From the NCBI GenBank assembly GCA_964552955.1, contig CAZKIU010000005.1:1-64000 (forward strand): 64,000 bases of DNA. Reading direction: 5' to 3'. Positions 43,467 through 52,408 of the stretch are shown in pieces. Under the pieces are notes generated by a model, which was not told where the DNA came from, did no database searches, and saw only the letters and a list, made by a program, of their open reading frames with translations. The position numbers and the translations under genes are program-made. The stretch comes from UBA1413 sp964552955 (lineage in GTDB: Bacteria > Bacteroidota > Bacteroidia > Bacteroidales > Prolixibacteraceae). Numbering within the stretch: position 1 is the first letter of the stretch; every line of letters begins with the position of its first letter.

Positions 43467-45422
43467 ATGATTTTTGACATGAAAGTGCTGTTACGGATCT
43501 CCATGATGGTTGTTCTGGTGATTCAGGTGACCTCTCAGGGGGTAGCAGGGCAGGTGAGGCCGGCTGGAGACAAGGCCATGCGTAAGGCCAGGGAAGCCTG
43601 GGAACGCCGTGATTACCGGGAGGCGGAGTCGGCTGCCGGCAAGCTCCTCAGGGCTGATTCCGTTCATCGGGAGGCGCTGTTGCTGATGGCTGATATCCGC
43701 CATGAGGTGGGTGACCTGGCGGGTGAACTCTCCTGGTTGCGGAAGGCTGCTGCGGCGGGGGCCGGAGGGAGCCTGCTCGATTTCAGGCTGGGCGAAGCCC
43801 TCTATCGTAATGGGGTTTTTGAGGAAGCCCTGGTAGCGCTCGACCGGTTTATGATTACCTCTCCCCGAGGTAACCTGCTACTGCGTGCCACAACTCTGAA
43901 AGAGAAGGCCTCTTTTGCTGCATGGGCCGTCCGCAATCCGGTTCCGTTTCAGCCGGAAGATCCCGGACCAGGCATCAATACCCCGCTTGACGAATACTGG
44001 CCATCGCTGACTGTCGATGCAGCCTCCCTGCTCTTTACCCGGCGGGTGCCTGTCGCGGTGGCTTCTGATGGCAGGTGGCCCGCCCCGAAAGGGGTGCAGG
44101 AGGATTTTTATATGAGTCGCCGCGATTCGGGTCATTGGGCAACGGCCCTTCCCCTGACTGAGCTGAACTCCCCTGCCAATGAAGGGGCAGCTTCTGTTTC
44201 GGCCGATGGCCGGATCCTCTTTTTTACCCTGTGCAACCACCCCGAAGGATATGGAAGTTGCGACATTTGGTTTTCACGGTTGGAGGAGAAAGGGTGGACC
44301 CCTCCCCGCAACGCCGGGGAACCTGTGAATACTCCGGGCTGGGAGGGACAGCCCTCTCTGTCAGCCTTCGGCGACCAGCTCTGGTTTTCTTCTGAACGGG
44401 CTGGCACCAAAGGGAAAAAAGACCTCTGGATGGTGCCTCTCCAGGGATGGACCGCGGAAGGCATGCCCCTGTGGGGAGGCGTGGTGAATGGCGGCGACAG
44501 CCTGAATACCCCCGGCGATGAGATCTCCCCCTTTCTCCACCCCGGTGGCAGAGATCTCTTCTTTGCCTCCGACGGATGGCCCGGAATGGGCGGTTATGAC
44601 CTCTTCAGGGCGGTACTTCTTCCCGCGGGAACCTGGAGCGCCCCTTCCAACCTGGGGTATCCTGTTAACACCACGGGTAACGAACAGGGCCTGGTGACCG
44701 ACCGGACGGGTGTTCATGCCTGGCTGGCCACGGGGAAAACGCCGGGAGGCGACATGGATCTCTTTTCATTTCAAATCAATGCAGCAGACCGCCCTTCTCC
44801 GGTCACCTATATCCGGGGAAAAGTGACAGACGACTCCACCAGTGTGGCCGTGGCGGCCCGCGTGCAGATAAGGGGAGAACCTACGCGCAGCTTCCCCGGA
44901 ACAGAGGTGACTTCAGATACACAGGGTAGTTTCCTGGTCGCCCTTCCTCTGGGTGAAGAACTCCTCTTCAGTGTCGACCACCCCGGTTATCTCTTCTATT
45001 CCGAGAGATTCCGCTTTGACGCTTCCGCCGGTGCTCCTGATCCCCTGGAACGGGAGATCCGTCTGAAACCTGCCCACCCCGGTACTACCATCAACCTCTA
45101 CCAGATCTATTTTGCCACCGACCAGTATGAGGTGCTTCCGGCTTCGGCGCCGGAACTCAACCTCCTGCTTGGGTTCCTGCGTTCCAACCCGGCCTTGCGG
45201 GTCGAGATCGGCGGCCACACCGATAACACAGGCAGCGAGGCCTGGAATCTGCAACTCTCCGAAAAACGGGCCGCCTCTGTGCGGGATTATCTGGTCAGCA
45301 GGGGCCTCGAGGCCCAGAGACTTACCTCCCGAGGGTATGGCATGGGACACCCTGTGGCACCGAATGATACGGAAGAGGGCCGCGCTAAAAACCGCCGTAC
45401 TTCCATCACGATCCTGCCTTAA
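43467..45422 (+). CDS. OmpA-family outer-membrane protein with TPR, PD40 and C-terminal peptidoglycan-binding domain
   Basis: 651 residues; ATG at 43467 or 43479 are both possible, each with the same signal peptide. Order: TPR-like helices (about 35-140), WD40-like PD40 repeats (about 170-440, recurrent FTRR..., FFTLCNHPEGYGSCDIWFSR, FFASDGWPGMGGYDLFR), a carboxypeptidase-regulatory-like beta domain (about 450-540) and OmpA (YFATDQYEVLP ... IGGHTDNTGSEAWNLQLSEKRA). It would link outer membrane and peptidoglycan. The layout is common in Bacteroidota, some members belonging to gliding or type IX secretion sets, but no such neighbours are present. Confidence 0.92.
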   Translation: MIFDMKVLLRISMMVVLVIQVTSQGVAGQVRPAGDKAMRKAREAWERRDYREAESAAGKLLRADSVHREALLLMADIRHEVGDLAGELSWLRKAAAAGAGGSLLDFRLGEALYRNGVFEEALVALDRFMITSPRGNLLLRATTLKEKASFAAWAVRNPVPFQPEDPGPGINTPLDEYWPSLTVDAASLLFTRRVPVAVASDGRWPAPKGVQEDFYMSRRDSGHWATALPLTELNSPANEGAASVSADGRILFFTLCNHPEGYGSCDIWFSRLEEKGWTPPRNAGEPVNTPGWEGQPSLSAFGDQLWFSSERAGTKGKKDLWMVPLQGWTAEGMPLWGGVVNGGDSLNTPGDEISPFLHPGGRDLFFASDGWPGMGGYDLFRAVLLPAGTWSAPSNLGYPVNTTGNEQGLVTDRTGVHAWLATGKTPGGDMDLFSFQINAADRPSPVTYIRGKVTDDSTSVAVAARVQIRGEPTRSFPGTEVTSDTQGSFLVALPLGEELLFSVDHPGYLFYSERFRFDASAGAPDPLEREIRLKPAHPGTTINLYQIYFATDQYEVLPASAPELNLLLGFLRSNPALRVEIGGHTDNTGSEAWNLQLSEKRAASVRDYLVSRGLEAQRLTSRGYGMGHPVAPNDTEEGRAKNRRTSITILP

Positions 45423-45497
45423 CCCCATTGTCATCTCTTCGGCTCAACTTCAGAGCTGTCACTCTACTTTCACCCACTCTCCTCCTTTGCTTTTTAT

Positions 45498-45505
45498 TAA
45501 TTTTG
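45498..45505 (+). promoter_or_regulatory. possible -7 box of the Ehr operon
   Basis: TAATTTTG about 130 bases before the first subunit start; no well placed TTTG. The 213-base spacer holds no other clear signal. Confidence 0.3.
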
Positions 45506-45635
45506 CTGTACATTTGATGAGAATGGGACCTGATGGCCGGAACAGTGCCGGATAAATTCCTTTCATTTGCCCCGATTTTCGGGCCGGCTGACAGGAATAA
45601 ACCTTCAGGGATGGCCCATAACTAAACTCTGCGGA

Positions 45636-47720
45636 ATGATTCCGGTCAATTTGTTTTTGATGGTGGCAGGCTTCGTCCTGGTACTGCTTCCCTTTCTGAA
45701 GGGAAAAATGCAACAGGCAGGATGGCTGGTTGGGGTAGTTCTGATGGCGGGTCTCTCCGCGGTGCCTGCCTGGCGTGCACTCACCGGAACACCGGTCGAA
45801 TGGCTCCTTCCGGGAAATGTGGTCACCGGTGAAATCCCCCTGCGCCTCGACGGCCTGTCGGCCTGGTTTATCCTGATTATCGATTTGGTGTTCCTCACCG
45901 GAGCCTTCTATGGGGTGCACTACCTTCACTTCTATCACGCTGATAGGAATACCCTGACCCTGCACTACCTCTCTTTTCTATTGCTCCAGGGGGCGCTGTT
46001 ATTGCTGTGTGTGGTCCAGAACAGTCTGGTTTTCATGGTGCTGTGGGAGGTGATGACCATTTCTGCCTTTGTGGCGGTCATCTTTGAACATGAGAAATGG
46101 ATCACGGTCAAGGCAGGGATCAATTTTCTGATTCAGTCCCATGTCTCGTTGCTCCTGCTGATGGTGGGGTTTCTCTATGGTGCCATCCAAACGGGGAGTT
46201 ATGATTTTGCAGCCCTCTCTTCCCTGCCGGGAGGTAAAGGCGCCGCCACCGCGCTGATGTTCCTTTTCATTGCCGGCTTTGGCATCAAGGCGGGTTTTGT
46301 TCCCTTCCACACCTGGCTGCCCCATGCCCACCCCGCAGCCCCCGCCCACATCTCGGGGATCATGTCGGGTGTGATCATCAAAATCGGCATCTTCGGCATC
46401 CTCAGGATGCTCCTGCTCCTTCCCATGGATTACACAACCATCGGATACATGCTTCTGTTGCTGTCCCTGGGTTCAGGGGTTTACGGGGTGATGCTGGCCA
46501 TTGTCCAGCACAACCTGAAGAAACTGCTGGCTTATCACAGCATCGAGAATATTGGAATCATCGGCCTGGGCATAGCCGTGGGTACCATCGGCCTGGGCAG
46601 CGGCCACTCCTTTTTGGTGACCCTGGGCTTCGCAGGAGCCTTGCTGCACACCCTCAACCATGCCCTCTTCAAATCTTTGCTCTTTTATACCGCCGGAAAT
46701 GTCTACCAGGCTACCCATACCCTTCATATCGAACACCTGGGAGGCGTCATGAAAAAGATGCCCCTGACGGCTCTTCTTTTCCTGGTGGCAGCCATCGCCA
46801 TCTGCGGTATTCCCCCCTTCAATGGTTTCGTCTCCGAATTCCTGGTGTACACCGGGTTATACTCCTGGATGCGGGAGGCCTCCCTGGTGGCTCTGGTGGT
46901 GATCATTTTTACCATCATGGGACTGGTGCTTATCGGTGGACTGGCGCTGTTGTGTTTCACCAAGGCCTTCGGTATTGTCTTTCTGGGATCGGCCCGCAAG
47001 GAAACCCCCCATGCCGTGGGAGAGGTTTCGGCCCGTCAGTTGGCTCCCCTGTGGATCCTGGCGCTGCTGATTCTTCTGATCGGAACTTTCCCCCAGTGGT
47101 TTACCCAAGCTCTGGCAGAACCACTGGCCCTGTTTAGCAGCACGATGACTGCCGGACTATCCGTTATTCCCGGCCACAGCAGTTCTTTTAGTTCCGGAAT
47201 GGTTGCGCCGGCCGCCGGGGTGGGGGAGCCCCTCACCACAGTGACGGGAATCGTCTCTCCCGTGGCTGTTGCCGCCTGGGGAATCATCGGGATCAGCCTC
47301 CTCCTCTGGGCCATCCGCTCCCTGGTCCTCCGCAGTAGCCGGCAGGAGACCTCACCCACCTGGAGCTGCGGTTATGTGGCTCCCAACCCTAAACTGCAGT
47401 ATACCGCAGGATCCTTTGCCCGGAGTTATACCAAACTCTTCCGGGGAGTACTTACTTTCTCCCGGAAAGAAAAGGGCGTGGAAGCAATCTTCCCCGTTGG
47501 GGGCCATTATGAGTCTCATGCCAGCGACAAGGTGGAGCAATGGGTGATCGATAAGCCTGTAAATGGATTTCAATGGCTGATGAGCCGCTTCCTCTTTCTT
47601 CAAAATGGAAAACTCCAGGTCTATATCCTTTATGGGATTCTATTCATAGCTGCGGTGATTCTGCTGCCTGTACTGGCGGGCTGGTTTTCCGCTCTTTTGG
47701 AGTTCCTGAAACAGTTGTAA
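45636..47720 (+). CDS. Ehr complex antiporter-like subunit (HyfB/HycC type)
   Basis: 694 residues from MIPVNLFLMVAGFVLVLLPFL; the frame runs 23 codons further upstream without membrane character. About 15 transmembrane helices. The Mrp/NuoL-N proton channel core is marked by HTWLPHAHPAAPAHISGIMSGVIIK, and the C-terminal soluble segment TWSCGYVAPNPKLQYTAGSF is characteristic of HycC/HyfB. It would pump or conduct H+ or Na+. It is first of a compact run of five genes spaced by 1 to 13 bases. Confidence 0.92.
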   Translation: MIPVNLFLMVAGFVLVLLPFLKGKMQQAGWLVGVVLMAGLSAVPAWRALTGTPVEWLLPGNVVTGEIPLRLDGLSAWFILIIDLVFLTGAFYGVHYLHFYHADRNTLTLHYLSFLLLQGALLLLCVVQNSLVFMVLWEVMTISAFVAVIFEHEKWITVKAGINFLIQSHVSLLLLMVGFLYGAIQTGSYDFAALSSLPGGKGAATALMFLFIAGFGIKAGFVPFHTWLPHAHPAAPAHISGIMSGVIIKIGIFGILRMLLLLPMDYTTIGYMLLLLSLGSGVYGVMLAIVQHNLKKLLAYHSIENIGIIGLGIAVGTIGLGSGHSFLVTLGFAGALLHTLNHALFKSLLFYTAGNVYQATHTLHIEHLGGVMKKMPLTALLFLVAAIAICGIPPFNGFVSEFLVYTGLYSWMREASLVALVVIIFTIMGLVLIGGLALLCFTKAFGIVFLGSARKETPHAVGEVSARQLAPLWILALLILLIGTFPQWFTQALAEPLALFSSTMTAGLSVIPGHSSSFSSGMVAPAAGVGEPLTTVTGIVSPVAVAAWGIIGISLLLWAIRSLVLRSSRQETSPTWSCGYVAPNPKLQYTAGSFARSYTKLFRGVLTFSRKEKGVEAIFPVGGHYESHASDKVEQWVIDKPVNGFQWLMSRFLFLQNGKLQVYILYGILFIAAVILLPVLAGWFSALLEFLKQL

Positions 47721-47721
47721 T

Positions 47722-48627
47722 ATGCTCAGTGCACTATTAATAATGACCGCATCCCTCTTTTTTACGGGATTGATTAACCGGACCAAGAGCTGGACTTCGG
47801 GCCGCAAGGGCCCCGGAGTGCTTCAGCCCCTGCGTGATGTATACCGTCTTTTCCGTAAGGGGAGTGTTTATCCGGCTACCGCGGGGGTGCTCTTCCGTGT
47901 GGCACCTACCATTTACCTGGCCTCACTCCTCATGGCCCTGCTGGTGGTCCCTTTTGGCCAGGAGAAAGGCGTGCTTAGTTTCAATGGTGATTTTATCTTC
48001 TTTGCCTATGTGCTGGCCCTGGGACGGTTCCTCACCATCGTGGCCGCCCTGGATACGGGCAGTAGTTTTGAGGGGATGGGAGCCAGCCGTGAAGCCCTCT
48101 ATGGTATGCTGGCCGAACCAGCCTTCTTCGTGCTGATGGGATCGTTGGCCCTCCTCACCGGCCATACCTCCTTCCATGAGATCTTCAACGCGCTTCACCT
48201 GGGCTCCTGGATCAGCTATGCCCTGGCCACCCTGGCGACCTTCGTGCTGGTGATGATCGCCATGATTGAGAACAGCCGCATGCCCGTCGACGACCCCAAA
48301 ACCCACCTGGAACTCACCATGGTCCATGAGGTGATGATTCTCGACCACAGTGGATTCGACCTGGGGCTCATCCTGACTGCCGGCTACCTCAAATTTGCCC
48401 TCTTCGGCGCCCTCGTGGTCAACCTCTTCATCGGCATGGTCCCCACAGGGTATGCCATCCCCCTCTTCTTCCTGATCCAGACCGGCATGGCCATTACCAT
48501 TGGCGGGATCGAATCCTTTATGGCCCGCTTCCGCATGAGTCATAATCCCCAGTTCATCACGGTGCTCACTTCTGTGGCCCTGCTGGTCTTTTTCGGCGTG
48601 TTGCTCCTTTCCGGCAGGTTCCTTTGA
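47722..48627 (+). CDS. Ehr complex NuoH-like subunit (HyfC/HycD type)
   Basis: 301 residues with eight hydrophobic helices. The conserved cytoplasmic loop ENSRMPVDDPKTHLELTMVHE identifies the NuoH/HycD family, which couples the redox arm to the membrane channel. It starts 1 base after the preceding stop. Confidence 0.94.
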   Translation: MLSALLIMTASLFFTGLINRTKSWTSGRKGPGVLQPLRDVYRLFRKGSVYPATAGVLFRVAPTIYLASLLMALLVVPFGQEKGVLSFNGDFIFFAYVLALGRFLTIVAALDTGSSFEGMGASREALYGMLAEPAFFVLMGSLALLTGHTSFHEIFNALHLGSWISYALATLATFVLVMIAMIENSRMPVDDPKTHLELTMVHEVMILDHSGFDLGLILTAGYLKFALFGALVVNLFIGMVPTGYAIPLFFLIQTGMAITIGGIESFMARFRMSHNPQFITVLTSVALLVFFGVLLLSGRFL

Positions 48628-48639
48628 AAACTAACAGCT

Positions 48640-49272
48640 ATGGCAGACGTATTGCTTATCACCTTTCTGATCACCCTCTTTTACATGGCCATCGCCAACC
48701 GGCTGATGACTTATGTTAAGGTGCTCGCCTTCCAGGGAGTCCTGCTTTTCTTCGTGGTATTCATCCAGCTCAGCGAGATCAACCTGCTCAACCTGGTGCT
48801 GATTCTTCTGGAGACCATTATCTTTAAGTCGGTGGCCGTTCCGGTATTCCTGGCCTACCTCCTCCGCCGCAACCAAATCACCCGCGAGGCAGAACCCTTC
48901 CTCCCCAATTTCATCTCCCTGCTTATCGTCACCGCCATCGTGGTGGTCACCTTCCTGCTGTCTAATTACATCCACGATATCCACCTCGACAAACTCTTTT
49001 TTGTGGTGGCCCTCTCCACCCTCTTTACCGGTCTTTACCTGATCGCCACCCGCCGGAAAATCATCACCCACGTGATGGGGTATATGGTTGTGGAAAACGG
49101 GGTCTTCGTGCTTTCCCTGGCTGTGGGCAATGAGATGCCCATGCTGGTCAACCTGGGCATTATGCTTGACATTTTTGCCAGCGTCCTGATCCTGGGGATC
49201 TTCCTCAATAAAATCGGTGATGTTTTCAGAGATGTGGATGTGGACCAGTTGAGTAACCTGAAAGATATCTGA
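48640..49272 (+). CDS. Ehr complex HyfE-like membrane subunit
   Basis: 210 residues, about six or seven transmembrane helices. The NuoK-like core reads HVMGYMVVENGVFVLSLAVGNEMPMLVNLGIMLDIF, with the buried glutamate of this family in VENG. It lies between the HyfC- and HyfF-like genes. Confidence 0.9.
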   Translation: MADVLLITFLITLFYMAIANRLMTYVKVLAFQGVLLFFVVFIQLSEINLLNLVLILLETIIFKSVAVPVFLAYLLRRNQITREAEPFLPNFISLLIVTAIVVVTFLLSNYIHDIHLDKLFFVVALSTLFTGLYLIATRRKIITHVMGYMVVENGVFVLSLAVGNEMPMLVNLGIMLDIFASVLILGIFLNKIGDVFRDVDVDQLSNLKDI

Positions 49273-49285
49273 GGGAGGAAGTAAT

Positions 49286-50710
49286 ATGACGTTGATCTAC
49301 CTTATCGTGGCTTTAGGACTTTCGGCAGGCCTGTTCCTCAACAGGAACCGGCGGGACGCTTATCTGATAACCACTCTTTTCCTGCTGGTGCAGTGGGCGT
49401 TTACCCTGTATGTTGGATTTCACCTGCGCACTGCCGACAGCCTTTATTTTACCTATGATGCCCTGGGTTTTCTGTTGCTGGTGACCCTCAGCGTGGTGGC
49501 CCTGCCGGCTGCCCTTCACAGTGCCCTATACATCGAAAGGCATCAGGAGACGTCTGCCTCTCGGGGGATTTACCTGGGATCGCTCGTGGTGCTGATAACC
49601 GCTATAGGAGCAGGGTACCTGGCCAACCACATCGCAGTAGTATGGATATTTACCGAGATCACCACCCTGAGTGCCTCGGCACTGATCTATCATCACCGCA
49701 ACAAACTGGCCCTGGAGGGCACCTGGAAGTATGTGTTTATCTGCGCCTTGAGCATCTCCTTTGTATTCATAGGCATTCTTTTTCTGAGTCTTTCGCTGCA
49801 CTATGCAGGCTCGACGGATCTCTCTTGGGCCAACCTGCAAGCCAACAGCGCTTCCCTTGACCCTTTCTGGCTGAAGCTGGCCTGGCTTTTCATCTTCACG
49901 GGTTTCACGGCCAAGCTAGGGCTGGTGCCTATGTTCACGGCCGGTATCGATGCCAAGGATACGGCCCCGGGGCCCGCAGGTGCTTTACTGGCCAGCGTGC
50001 TGATGAACCTGGGTTTCGTGGGGGTCTTCCGGTTCTACACCGTGGTGGCTCATACCTCCCTGCACCATTGGGTCGGGGGTGTTACGGGTGCCGCCGCTTT
50101 CCTTTCAGTTTTCGTGGCTGCCGCTTATATGATCAGGGTACGCAACGTGAAAAGAATGTTCGCCTATTCCGGGGTGGAACATATGGGACTGGTCATGCTG
50201 GGGGTAGTAGCGGGCGGCGTAGGCTATTATGCCGCCATCCTCCACATCATCCTTCACGCCTTCGTCAAATCCTCTCTCTTCTTTCAATACAACCAGCTCT
50301 ACCGGGTCTATCAGAGTAAAAGCATCTCCTACATGGGAGGCTATTTTCGCATTGCTCCGGCGGGAGCCCTGGTGTTGTTGCTGGGATTCCTCAGCGCGGC
50401 GGCCATTCCGCCCTCCGGAATGTTTGTCAGTGAGTGGCTGATTTTCCGTTCCCTGCTGGAGGCCAGGCTGATCCTTCCCCTGGTGGGGGTGGCGCTGCTG
50501 CTGACCATGATCCTCTGGGCCTTCGGCCGGAATATCTTCAGAATCCTCTTTCTGCCCCCGGCTATGGCAGATATGCCCCCGGCCTCTCCTGCACCAGCCT
50601 GGGAAAGTGCCTCCCAGTTCATCCTGCTGGCCCTGGCCGTCTACCTCGGGTTTTTCCCCCCTGACGGTTTTGTGGACCTGATCAGGGAAAGTGTCTCCTT
50701 ATTGCCCTGA
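49286..50710 (+). CDS. Ehr complex antiporter-like subunit (HyfF type)
   Basis: 474 residues, about 13-14 transmembrane helices, second NuoN/L-like channel subunit (FTEITTLSASALIYHH, LVPMFTAGIDAKDTAPGPAGALLASVLMN). The usual HxxxP channel histidine pattern differs here (AGIDAKDTAPG), as in other HyfF proteins. A good Shine-Dalgarno (GGGAGGAA) precedes the ATG. No third antiporter-like (HyfD) subunit is present. Confidence 0.9.
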   Translation: MTLIYLIVALGLSAGLFLNRNRRDAYLITTLFLLVQWAFTLYVGFHLRTADSLYFTYDALGFLLLVTLSVVALPAALHSALYIERHQETSASRGIYLGSLVVLITAIGAGYLANHIAVVWIFTEITTLSASALIYHHRNKLALEGTWKYVFICALSISFVFIGILFLSLSLHYAGSTDLSWANLQANSASLDPFWLKLAWLFIFTGFTAKLGLVPMFTAGIDAKDTAPGPAGALLASVLMNLGFVGVFRFYTVVAHTSLHHWVGGVTGAAAFLSVFVAAAYMIRVRNVKRMFAYSGVEHMGLVMLGVVAGGVGYYAAILHIILHAFVKSSLFFQYNQLYRVYQSKSISYMGGYFRIAPAGALVLLLGFLSAAAIPPSGMFVSEWLIFRSLLEARLILPLVGVALLLTMILWAFGRNIFRILFLPPAMADMPPASPAPAWESASQFILLALAVYLGFFPPDGFVDLIRESVSLLP

Positions 50711-50715
50711 CTCCT

Positions 50716-52215
50716 ATGAATTACATCTCTATTAAAAACAACGCTTCCCTGCCCCTGGCTTCCATCCCGGTGCTGGACTACACCACCTTTTTCAGGGTGA
50801 ATACCGGTCTGATGACCGCTCATCCTGAATGCCACTGCGCTACCTACCATGGCCTGCCCGAGGAGGGTAACATCAGGCTGATCTGTGCCATCGCCGATGA
50901 TGCCACCGGCGAAATCCATCTCACTTCGTGTGTGACACCCCCCACACTCCCGCTCTCCTCTTTTTCGGCCGTGGTCCCCGCTTTTGAACGCTTTGAACGG
51001 GAGATCCATGAGAATTTCGGCATTCCCTTTACGGGTCATCCCTGGCTGAAACCGGTGCGCTATCCCTTTGACCGCTATGATAAGACGCAAACCATCGCCA
51101 CTTATCCCTTTTATACCATGGAGAGTGATGAACTCCATGAGGTAGGGGTAGGGCCCATCCATGCGGGGGTAATCGAGCCCGGTCATTTCCGTTTTATCTG
51201 CAACGGGGAACAGATCCTTCACCTGGAGATCCAACTGGGGTTCCAGCACCGGGGTGTGGAAGCGATGTTCCTCAAGAGGCAGGGGGTGTTGGAACAAACC
51301 CTGCTGGCTGAGAGCATTGCCGGAGATACTGTTGTCGGGCATACCACGGCTTTTAGCCTGGTGCGGGAAGCCCTTCATGGCCGGGAGATCCCCGATGGGG
51401 TGGCGTTCAGCCGTACCCTGGCCCTGGAGCTGGAACGAATGGCCATCCATACGGGCGATATGGCTGCCCTTTGCACCGATGTGGCCTACCAACTGGGGAG
51501 TGCCGTTTATGGAAGACTGCGGACCCCCCTGGTCAACTTCTTCCAGGAGTGGGGCGGTAACCGCCTGGGCAAGGGGCTGATCAGACCCGGCAGGAACCAG
51601 TTCCCCTTCACACCGTATCTGGCCGGCCGCCTTTCTACACTCCTTGACGCCTATGAGCGCGATTTCGAGGAGATGAGTGCCATGCTCTTCAACCTTCCCA
51701 GTGCCTTGTCCCGATTCGAACGGACAGGCGTGGTGAGTTGTGAGGAGGTGTTGTCGATAGGGGCCGTAGGAATGGCTGCCCGCATGAGCGGGTTGCCCCG
51801 CGATATCCGCAGCAGCCATCCCTCCCTGCTCTATCCCTCCCTTGCCCACCAACCGGTGGTCAAGCACCACGGTGACGTCTATTCCCGGGTGCAGATCCGC
51901 CGGGAGGAAATCAGACAGTCGATGCAATACCTGCGTCGCCTGATTGGCCAACTCCCCGAAACCGCCCCCCTGGGTGAACTTTCCGGGACTATGGTCCCCC
52001 AACACCTGGCCCTTTCCCTCGTGGAGGGCTGGCGGGGAGAGATCTGCCATTGCGCCATCACCGGTACCCGGGGTGAACTGCGCCATTACAAGGTCAAGGA
52101 TCCTTCCTTTCACAACTGGATGGCCCTGGCCCTGGCCGTACGCCAAAACGAGATCTCTGATTTTCCCATCTGCAACAAGAGCTTTAACCTTTCTTACTGC
52201 GGACATGACCTGTAA
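50716..52215 (+). CDS. Ehr complex large subunit (HyfG/NuoCD-like) without Ni-Fe ligands
   Basis: 499 residues. A NuoC-like part (about 1-125, FERFEREIHENFGIPFTGH) is fused to a NuoD/hydrogenase-large-subunit part beginning GVGPIHAGVIEPGHFRF (144-160). Where group 4 hydrogenases have R-x-CG-x-C, this protein reads ESIAGDTVVGH (199-209). Where they have D-P-C-x-x-C, it ends SFNLSYCGHDL, with Ser and Gly at the ligand positions. Ni-Fe binding is therefore very unlikely; in this it resembles complex I and the Ehr complexes. It starts 5 bases after the HyfF-like gene. Confidence 0.9.
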   Translation: MNYISIKNNASLPLASIPVLDYTTFFRVNTGLMTAHPECHCATYHGLPEEGNIRLICAIADDATGEIHLTSCVTPPTLPLSSFSAVVPAFERFEREIHENFGIPFTGHPWLKPVRYPFDRYDKTQTIATYPFYTMESDELHEVGVGPIHAGVIEPGHFRFICNGEQILHLEIQLGFQHRGVEAMFLKRQGVLEQTLLAESIAGDTVVGHTTAFSLVREALHGREIPDGVAFSRTLALELERMAIHTGDMAALCTDVAYQLGSAVYGRLRTPLVNFFQEWGGNRLGKGLIRPGRNQFPFTPYLAGRLSTLLDAYERDFEEMSAMLFNLPSALSRFERTGVVSCEEVLSIGAVGMAARMSGLPRDIRSSHPSLLYPSLAHQPVVKHHGDVYSRVQIRREEIRQSMQYLRRLIGQLPETAPLGELSGTMVPQHLALSLVEGWRGEICHCAITGTRGELRHYKVKDPSFHNWMALALAVRQNEISDFPICNKSFNLSYCGHDL

Positions 52216-52236
52216 TCAGAATTCTTATAATGATAT

Positions 52237-52372
52237 GAAAGTCGCATGGTGCTCCGACCACCAAAGGACATGTATATTTGCTCCATGCGACTTCCACGGG
52301 CGTGAAGCACCTTAACCGGCCCCACTGCCATATGTAACTGAAGAACAAGTTATTAACTAACAAATAGACAAG
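52237..52372. repeat. dispersed intergenic element, copy 2
   Basis: Homologous to 19122-19277 over its whole length except an absent 30-base insert. It has a perfect 10-base inverted repeat AGTCGCATGG/CCATGCGACT (52240-52249, 52283-52292) and the block CCACGGGCGTGAAGCAC. It lies in the only long gap (193 bases) within the Ehr gene group, ahead of the small-subunit gene. TATATTTG at 52273-52280 inside the loop could act as a -7 box. Confidence 0.7.
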
Positions 52373-52408
52373 TGAATAAAACCCTGAAATGGGGGAAGAA
52401 CGGATCAG

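Noticed and set aside
50641..52206. Long open frame opposite the Ehr large subunit
   Set aside because: Fully antisense to a conserved gene and without recognisable motifs; the same holds for the long frame opposite prfC (26366-28057).
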